Positions 14,070-18,094 of a stretch of 18,094 nucleotides of DNA are shown here, piece by piece (the first letter of the stretch is position 1; the number at the start of each line of letters is the position of its first letter). Source of the DNA: Pseudomonadota bacterium (GTDB lineage Bacteria; Desulfobacterota; Desulfobacteria; Desulfobacterales; Desulfobacteraceae); the NCBI GenBank assembly GCA_018812385.1, contig JAHJDU010000432.1, positions 1 to 18,094 on the forward strand, in the 5' to 3' direction. The position numbers and the translations under genes were made by a program. The notes beneath the pieces are model-generated. The model was not told the DNA's origin, ran no database searches, and saw only the letters and a list, made by a program, of their open reading frames with translations.

Positions 14070-14384
14070 TTAACCATGATTGATCCATAAGTAAACCTTT
14101 AGATCAATTGTATCAGTTTTAGAAAATTTAACACCCTCTGATTCAAGAAGCGCCTTTTGCAATTCATACCCCTGGGACGGCCTCAAGGATATTTTTCCCT
14201 TTGAGTTGATAATACGATGCCATGGCAGATCATGCTTTCTTGACATTGAATGAAGCAGCCTTGAAATCTGGCGGGCACCATTTGGTTTTCCGGCAAGGGC
14301 GGCTGCCCAGCCATAGGTCAGCACCTTCCCTTCCGGAATATTGCGAATAATATTCAATGCTTTTTGGGTAAATCGTGTTAACAT
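14070..14384 (-). CDS. Alkyltransferase-like protein (ATL; MGMT family without reactive Cys)
   Basis: This 104-residue protein belongs to the DNA-binding domain family of O6-methylguanine-DNA methyltransferase. The active-site motif PCHR is PWHR here (W55), which defines ATL proteins. These bind O6-alkylguanine without repairing it and hand the lesion to nucleotide excision repair. Other family marks are IPEGKVLTYGWAAALAGKP, the NGARQI segment with the arginine finger (R38), and SRLLHSMSRKHDLPWHRIIN. Start ATG 14384 has AAGGTGG just upstream; a GTG nine bases earlier (14393) is the alternative. It is transcribed away from asd, with the AT-rich stretch 14385-14530 between them. Confidence 0.92.
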   Translation of the reverse strand: MLTRFTQKALNIIRNIPEGKVLTYGWAAALAGKPNGARQISRLLHSMSRKHDLPWHRIINSKGKISLRPSQGYELQKALLESEGVKFSKTDTIDLKVYLWINHG

Positions 14385-14475
14385 GCCTGCCACCTTGCCA
14401 TGTTTACCCTTTTTTTACAATTTTTAACGACTTTACATGCCTCATTTTTAAATTGATTTAATTCCATTTTTTTTG

Positions 14476-14504
14476 TTTACCATTTAAAATTACTAATTTA
14501 ATAT
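14476..14504 (+). promoter_or_regulatory. Candidate sigma70 promoter for asd
   Basis: TTTACC (14476-14481) and TAATAT (14499-14504) are separated by 17 bases in an AT-rich stretch between the divergent ATL and asd genes. A start near 14511 would give a leader of about 125 bases to asd that contains the small ORF at 14531. AT-rich DNA produces such matches by chance, hence moderate confidence. Confidence 0.4.
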
Positions 14505-14530
14505 TCACCAAAAACTACCAGGAAAAAATC

Positions 14531-14638
14531 ATGGTGGCAATATTTTTAAAAAAAGGGTATGAATCATATTTTAACCTGAAATTTATGCAAAAATCATCAA
14601 TCAGTTTGGATTGGATTGGGAAAGGAAAAGGGCAATGA
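14531..14638 (+). CDS. Candidate 35-codon upstream ORF overlapping asd
   Basis: ATG 14531 opens a frame of 35 residues beginning MVAIFLKKGYESYFNLKF and ending GKGKGQ. Its TGA overlaps the asd ATG as ATGA. AGGAAAA lies just upstream at a suitable distance. It contains no obvious amino-acid run that would indicate classical attenuation, although Lys is frequent (7 of 35). It may be a translationally coupled leader peptide for asd or a chance frame. No family is recognisable. Confidence 0.35.
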   Translation: MVAIFLKKGYESYFNLKFMQKSSISLDWIGKGKGQ

Positions 14639-15741
14639 AAAAAGTTGGAATTGTTGGTTGGCGTGGAATGGTTGGTTCAGTACTCATGGAAAGAATGATA
14701 AAGGAAAATGATTTCAAACTATTTACCCCTCTTTTTTTCACAACTTCCCAGGCGGGACAGGCTGCTCCGGATGTGGGCATTGATGTGCCGCCTCTCGTTG
14801 ATGCATATGATATAGATAGCCTTTCTGACATGGATATTATCATGTCCTGTCAGGGAGGGTCATATACTGAAGCTGTCCGGCCCAGGCTTGCCGAAAAGAA
14901 CTGGGATGGATACTGGATTGATGCAGCATCAACCTTGAGGATGGATGATAAAAGTATTATTGTACTGGATCCTGTAAACCGCAAGGTCATTGATAATGCT
15001 TTGTCCGACGGCATTAAAAATTATATTGGCGGCAATTGTACTGTATCCCTCATGCTCATGGCCCTGGGAGGATTATTTGAAAACGATCTGATAGAATGGA
15101 TGACTTCCATGACATACCAGGCTGCCTCCGGGGCCGGTGCAAAAAACATGGAAGAGCTTGTGGCCCAGATGCAGATTATCGGCAAAATGGCCGCCCCGGT
15201 TCTTAAAAACCCGGTATCTGCTATCCTGGATCTGGATAAGAATGTCATCAACACCATGAGATCCCAGGAATTTCCTGTTCAAAACTGGGCCGTTCCTCTG
15301 GCAGCAAGCCTGATCCCCTGGATTGACAAGGCAATGGATAATGGTCAGACAAGGGAAGAATGGAAGGGATTTGTTGAAACCAATAAAATCATCGGACGGT
15401 CAGACAACCCCATTCCCATTGACGGCCAATGTGTCAGAGTGGGTTCCATGAGATGCCACAGCCAGGCCTTTACCATCAAATTAAAAAAAGATGTCCCGCT
15501 CAATGAAATTGAAGCTATGCTGTCCGAAAATAACGCCTGGGTTAAAGTGGTTCCCAATTTAAAGGAAGACACTATCAAAGAACTGACTCCTGCTGCAGTG
15601 ACCGGAACTTTGACTATTCCTGTGGGGCGGATCAGAAAGATGAATCTTGGAAACGATTTTCTTACTGCTTTTTCAGTGGGGGATCAATTGCTCTGGGGTG
15701 CGGCTGAACCGCTTCGCCGGATTCTGAATATCATTCTTTAA
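14635..15741 (+). CDS. asd: Aspartate-semialdehyde dehydrogenase
   Basis: This enzyme reduces aspartyl-4-phosphate to aspartate semialdehyde with NADPH, the branch point to lysine/diaminopimelate, threonine and methionine. The NADP-binding motif is at the N-terminus (KKVGIVGWRGMVGSVLMERM). The catalytic Cys is C135 in YIGGNCTVSLMLMALGGLF. The substrate-binding region includes RVGSMRCHSQAFTIKL. Its 368 residues and the C135 position match the enterobacterial-type Asd (E. coli ~367) rather than the shorter type. The frame could start at TTG 14611. ATG 14635, preceded by GGAAAAGGG, gives the standard N-terminus. Its location next to an accessory patch is odd for a housekeeping gene, but base use looks ordinary. 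Confidence 0.96.
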   Translation: MKKVGIVGWRGMVGSVLMERMIKENDFKLFTPLFFTTSQAGQAAPDVGIDVPPLVDAYDIDSLSDMDIIMSCQGGSYTEAVRPRLAEKNWDGYWIDAASTLRMDDKSIIVLDPVNRKVIDNALSDGIKNYIGGNCTVSLMLMALGGLFENDLIEWMTSMTYQAASGAGAKNMEELVAQMQIIGKMAAPVLKNPVSAILDLDKNVINTMRSQEFPVQNWAVPLAASLIPWIDKAMDNGQTREEWKGFVETNKIIGRSDNPIPIDGQCVRVGSMRCHSQAFTIKLKKDVPLNEIEAMLSENNAWVKVVPNLKEDTIKELTPAAVTGTLTIPVGRIRKMNLGNDFLTAFSVGDQLLWGAAEPLRRILNIIL

Positions 15742-15775
15742 GCTGTTATTGCTTTAAAATGGCTGAGTCTTTTAT

Positions 15776-15910
15776 GGTGGATATGAACTGCCCTGCGAGG
15801 AGTTATCCTTATCGTCCGGCATTCTCTTTTTATAACCGAAGAGACGATTATCGCTTAACATACCCATAGGAAAAGAGGACGTAAGTCGTGTGCCAGTTGA
15901 CATATCCACC
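15776..15910. repeat. 135-bp segment bounded by a 15-bp inverted repeat
   Basis: GGTGGATATGAACTG (15776-15790) is mirrored by CAGTTGACATATCCACC (15894-15910). Ten plus five perfect pairs are interrupted only by a two-base bulge (GA at 15899-15900). Inside are further complementary pieces, for example ATCGTC (15811-15816) with GACGAT (15843-15848) and TCTCTT (15823-15828) with AAGAGA (15839-15844). The whole could fold as a branched leader-type RNA, be a small non-autonomous element, or hold paired protein-binding sites. No coding frame of note lies in it. The right arm overlaps the -35 element of the promoter for the next gene. Confidence 0.65.
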
Positions 15911-15925
15911 GACCGTCGATATAAA
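15897..15925 (+). promoter_or_regulatory. Near-consensus sigma70 promoter of the dehydratase genes
   Basis: TTGACA (15897-15902) and TATAAA (15920-15925) are separated by 17 bases. Transcription should start near 15932, leaving a 35-base leader with GGAG (15954-15957) before ATG 15967. The -35 and the first half of the spacer lie inside the right arm of the inverted repeat, so a protein bound to that arm would block this promoter. Confidence 0.75.
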
Positions 15926-15966
15926 AACCGACAAACAAAAATTCGTTTTATGCGGAGAAGAATAAT

Positions 15967-17079
15967 ATGAAGGAAATAAATATTTTTTGTGAGGCCATAA
16001 AAGATATGCCTGTTGTTGCTTCTAAAATCAAAGCAGGCCAAAAAAAAATTATTGGTTACCTTTGTTCCTATGCACCAGAGGAATTGATATATGCAGCTGG
16101 TTTTCATCCCATGAGGCTGTTTTCATCAAAATCCGAGATTGTGCTGGCAGAACAACATCTTCAGGCCTATTGCTGTTCTTTGGTCCGGGGTGTACTGGAG
16201 GACAGCCTGTCAGGACGGCTGGATTTCCTTGATGGAACCGTGTTTCCCCATACCTGTGATTCCATCCAGCGTTTGAGTGACATCTGGCGTATGAATGGGA
16301 AATATGAATTTTTTGCAGATGTGGTCCTGCCTGCCAAACTCAACACCCAAAGTGCAAGAACATATATGAAGGATGTTTTGACCAAATTTAAAAAAGACCT
16401 TGAAACCGCTGCGGGAAGAGAAATCACCAATGCAGATCTTCAGGCATCCATTAAAAAATTCAATCTTATCAGAAAAAATCTTTCAAAAATTTATGCACTT
16501 CAATCTCAAAGACCTGGAATCATAAAAGGCGCTGACCTTTATGCCATTGTAAAAGGATCCATGGTGATGGACAGAGATGAGGTGGTTGATCTTCTGCCAG
16601 CCATTGTGGCCAAGCTTGAAAAAGTTGATGTTCCCCAAAAAAATATAAAACGAATCGTTGTGTCCGGTTCCATCTGCGATTCTCCTGATATTTATACAGC
16701 CATGGAAGCGGCCGGAGGGGTTATTGTGGGAGATGACCTTTGCACAGGCCAGCGATGGTTTGAAGGTGAAATTCTGGATGATGACAATCCCATAAATGCC
16801 ATTACCACAAGATTACTGGATCGCTTGATCTGTCCTGCAAAACATTCAACACCAACTGCCCGCGGCGAGAATATGGTTTCACTTGCAAAAAAGAACAGGG
16901 CTGATGGTGTCATTTTCATGCTGCTCAAATTCTGTGATCCCCATGCATTTGATTATCCCTATTTAAAAGAATCCCTTGACAAAGAAGGCATAAAGAACAT
17001 GCTTATTGAAATGGATGACCAGCAGCAAAACTCAGGGCAGTTAGCCACACGTTTTGAAACCTTTATTCATATGATTTAA
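15967..17079 (+). CDS. 2-hydroxyacyl-CoA dehydratase / benzoyl-CoA reductase family subunit (HgdB/BcrC-like)
   Basis: This 370-residue protein belongs to the 2-hydroxyglutaryl-CoA dehydratase D-component family. These proteins carry a [4Fe-4S] cluster and perform radical dehydration or aromatic ring reduction after one-electron activation by an ATP-driven activator. Family signs are IIGYLCSYAPEELIYAAGFH followed by PMRL near the N-terminus, AYCCSLVRGVLED (C69/C70), FPHTCDSIQRLSDIW (C97), GDDLCTGQRWFEGEI and LLKFCDPHAFDYPYLKESL (C323). C69 or C70, C97 and C323 are the likely cluster ligands by family position. It is followed after 14 bases by its partner subunit. The substrate is not readable. 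Partial GctA-like remnants upstream hint at a 2-hydroxyglutarate-type route, but BcrC-type benzoyl-CoA reduction is also compatible with the small-large order. Confidence 0.87.
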   Translation: MKEINIFCEAIKDMPVVASKIKAGQKKIIGYLCSYAPEELIYAAGFHPMRLFSSKSEIVLAEQHLQAYCCSLVRGVLEDSLSGRLDFLDGTVFPHTCDSIQRLSDIWRMNGKYEFFADVVLPAKLNTQSARTYMKDVLTKFKKDLETAAGREITNADLQASIKKFNLIRKNLSKIYALQSQRPGIIKGADLYAIVKGSMVMDRDEVVDLLPAIVAKLEKVDVPQKNIKRIVVSGSICDSPDIYTAMEAAGGVIVGDDLCTGQRWFEGEILDDDNPINAITTRLLDRLICPAKHSTPTARGENMVSLAKKNRADGVIFMLLKFCDPHAFDYPYLKESLDKEGIKNMLIEMDDQQQNSGQLATRFETFIHMI

Positions 17080-17093
17080 AAAGGATTTACCAT

Positions 17094-18094
17094 ATGTCAG
17101 AAACGCTTTCAGAAAAAAGAAAAATAAAATCCGGAAAAAAAATGCGGGATATCATGACCACCTATTATCTTGATGCCATGACTGCAGGACAGAACAACAA
17201 ACAAGTTGCCTGGATCACTTCAGGAGGTCCTGTAGAGCCTTTGGTGGCAATGGATATCATCCCCATTTACCCTGAAAACCATGGAGCCATGATAGGCGCT
17301 TCCAAAATGGGAGAAGATCTATGCATAAAAGCCGAAGATATGGGCTACAGCTCTGATCTGTGTTCCTATGCAAGGGCAGATATCTCATGCTCAATTGTCA
17401 AGGGAGGGCCTATCGGAGGATTGCCAAAACCAGACATGCTGATCTGCTGCAATAATATCTGCGGCACTGTGCTAAAATGGTATGAAGTCCAGGCAAGGTA
17501 TTATAAGGTACCGCTGTTTATTCTGGATACCCCTGTCTGCCATACCAGATATTCCTCTGAAATCGCCAGGTATGTCCGGACCCAGATTGATGAATATATT
17601 GTCTTTCTTGAAACAATCACAAAAAGAAAATTTGATTATGAAAAAATGGCACGGGTCGGCAAACTTGCCTACGAGGCCCAGCAGTTCTGGCAGAAAGTCC
17701 TCAACACTACTGCCCACAAGCCATCGCCCATGTCTGCCTTTGATGCATTCTTTTTCCTTGCCCTGATTGTCACATTGCGGGGCACTCAAATCGCTGTTGA
17801 TTTTTATAAGGAACTGCTGGAAGAAATGGAGCAGCGGATAAAAGATGGCGTCAGTATGGTTCCCGATGAGAAATACAGGCTTTTATGGGATAATCTGCCC
17901 GTGTGGTACAGGCTCAAATGGCTGTCCCAAAAATTTTCCGATCACAATGCCTGTCTTGTTGCAGACACCTACACATCTGCCTGGTGCGGTGCCATAAAAT
18001 ATACAGATGAAAACAATTTTTTAGAGTCCATGGCCGAAGCCTACACCATGATCTATCTGAACATCGGTGTTGACCAGATGGCAGACCAGGTGCT
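17094..18094 (+). CDS. 2-hydroxyacyl-CoA dehydratase / benzoyl-CoA reductase family subunit (HgdA/BcrB-like), 3' end outside window
   Basis: ATG 17094, with AAGGA at 17081-17085, opens a frame that runs off the window end after 333 codons; family members have about 410-440. The reading begins MSETLSEKRKIKSGKKMRDI and contains VAWITSGGPVEPLVAMDIIP, then YPENHGAMIGASKMGEDLC, the strongly diagnostic MGYSSDLCSYARADISCSIV, and KPDMLICCNNICGTVLKWYE followed by FILDTPVCH. These are the large-subunit marks of the HgdA/BcrB group, with cluster-ligand Cys in DLCSYAR and CCNNICG. It is the partner of the preceding gene. The activator ATPase (HgdC/BcrA/D type) is not in the window and may follow. Confidence 0.87.
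   Translation, partial: MSETLSEKRKIKSGKKMRDIMTTYYLDAMTAGQNNKQVAWITSGGPVEPLVAMDIIPIYPENHGAMIGASKMGEDLCIKAEDMGYSSDLCSYARADISCSIVKGGPIGGLPKPDMLICCNNICGTVLKWYEVQARYYKVPLFILDTPVCHTRYSSEIARYVRTQIDEYIVFLETITKRKFDYEKMARVGKLAYEAQQFWQKVLNTTAHKPSPMSAFDAFFFLALIVTLRGTQIAVDFYKELLEEMEQRIKDGVSMVPDEKYRLLWDNLPVWYRLKWLSQKFSDHNACLVADTYTSAWCGAIKYTDENNFLESMAEAYTMIYLNIGVDQMADQV

Noticed and set aside
15776..15910. Group II intron or its fragment
   Set aside because: No domain V-like hairpin, no intron-encoded protein and no clear 5' consensus; only inverted-repeat ends are seen.
15772..16107. 111-residue open frame on the - strand before the dehydratase gene
   Set aside because: It overlaps the start of the well-supported dehydratase gene, the promoter and the inverted repeat, and shows no family resemblance.

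Overview
The window looks like a chromosomal piece of an anaerobic Desulfobacterota-type bacterium (a Desulfobacterales sulfate reducer is my best guess). This is inferred from moderate GC, a 2-hydroxyacyl-CoA dehydratase gene pair, the remains of a glutaconate-type CoA-transferase, and many ABC importers. It is not based on any marker gene.

Left region (1-12590, all on +): a long, tightly packed run of genes for uptake and breakdown of polyamine-like compounds. It starts with potA (cut by the window edge), potB and potC of a spermidine/putrescine-type importer. A complete branched-chain-amino-acid-type (HAAT) importer follows: livK-, livG-, livF-, livH- and livM-like genes. Then come a YtcJ-like amidohydrolase and a small secreted Cys/His-rich protein. 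Next is the polyamine binding protein (potD-like), the missing partner of potABC. The run ends with agmatine deiminase (aguA) and N-carbamoylputrescine amidase (aguB). AguA and AguB together convert agmatine to putrescine, ammonia and CO2, so the run reads as import followed by deamination and decarbamoylation.

The most striking structural signal is a 68/69-bp imperfect direct repeat (about 84% identical by hand count). It consists of the last codons of potC plus the potC downstream leader. One copy is at 2638-2705, at the real end of potC. The other is at 9307-9375, directly before potD. The liv-amidohydrolase block therefore appears to have been inserted between potC and potD, and the 3' end of the small secreted gene now runs out of frame through a potC-tail fossil. 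Other points of note are a LivG lacking a recognisable ABC signature motif, a livH that seems to lack any AUG/GUG/UUG start at its homologous N-terminus, and strong hairpins right after both binding-protein genes.

Middle region (12591-14640): an accessory patch. It holds a frameshifted, internally deleted CoA-transferase remnant, then on the - strand a MazF/PemK-type toxin with its antitoxin (near-consensus sigma70 promoter and a repeated operator-like motif) and an alkyltransferase-like protein with Trp in place of the reactive Cys.

Right region (14476-18094, +): aspartate-semialdehyde dehydrogenase (asd), preceded by a candidate 35-codon upstream ORF. After it come a 135-bp segment bounded by inverted repeats, a near-consensus promoter, and two adjacent genes of the 2-hydroxyacyl-CoA dehydratase / benzoyl-CoA reductase family, the second cut by the window end. 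Together with the CoA-transferase remnant these may be parts of a once larger 2-hydroxyacyl-CoA pathway locus.
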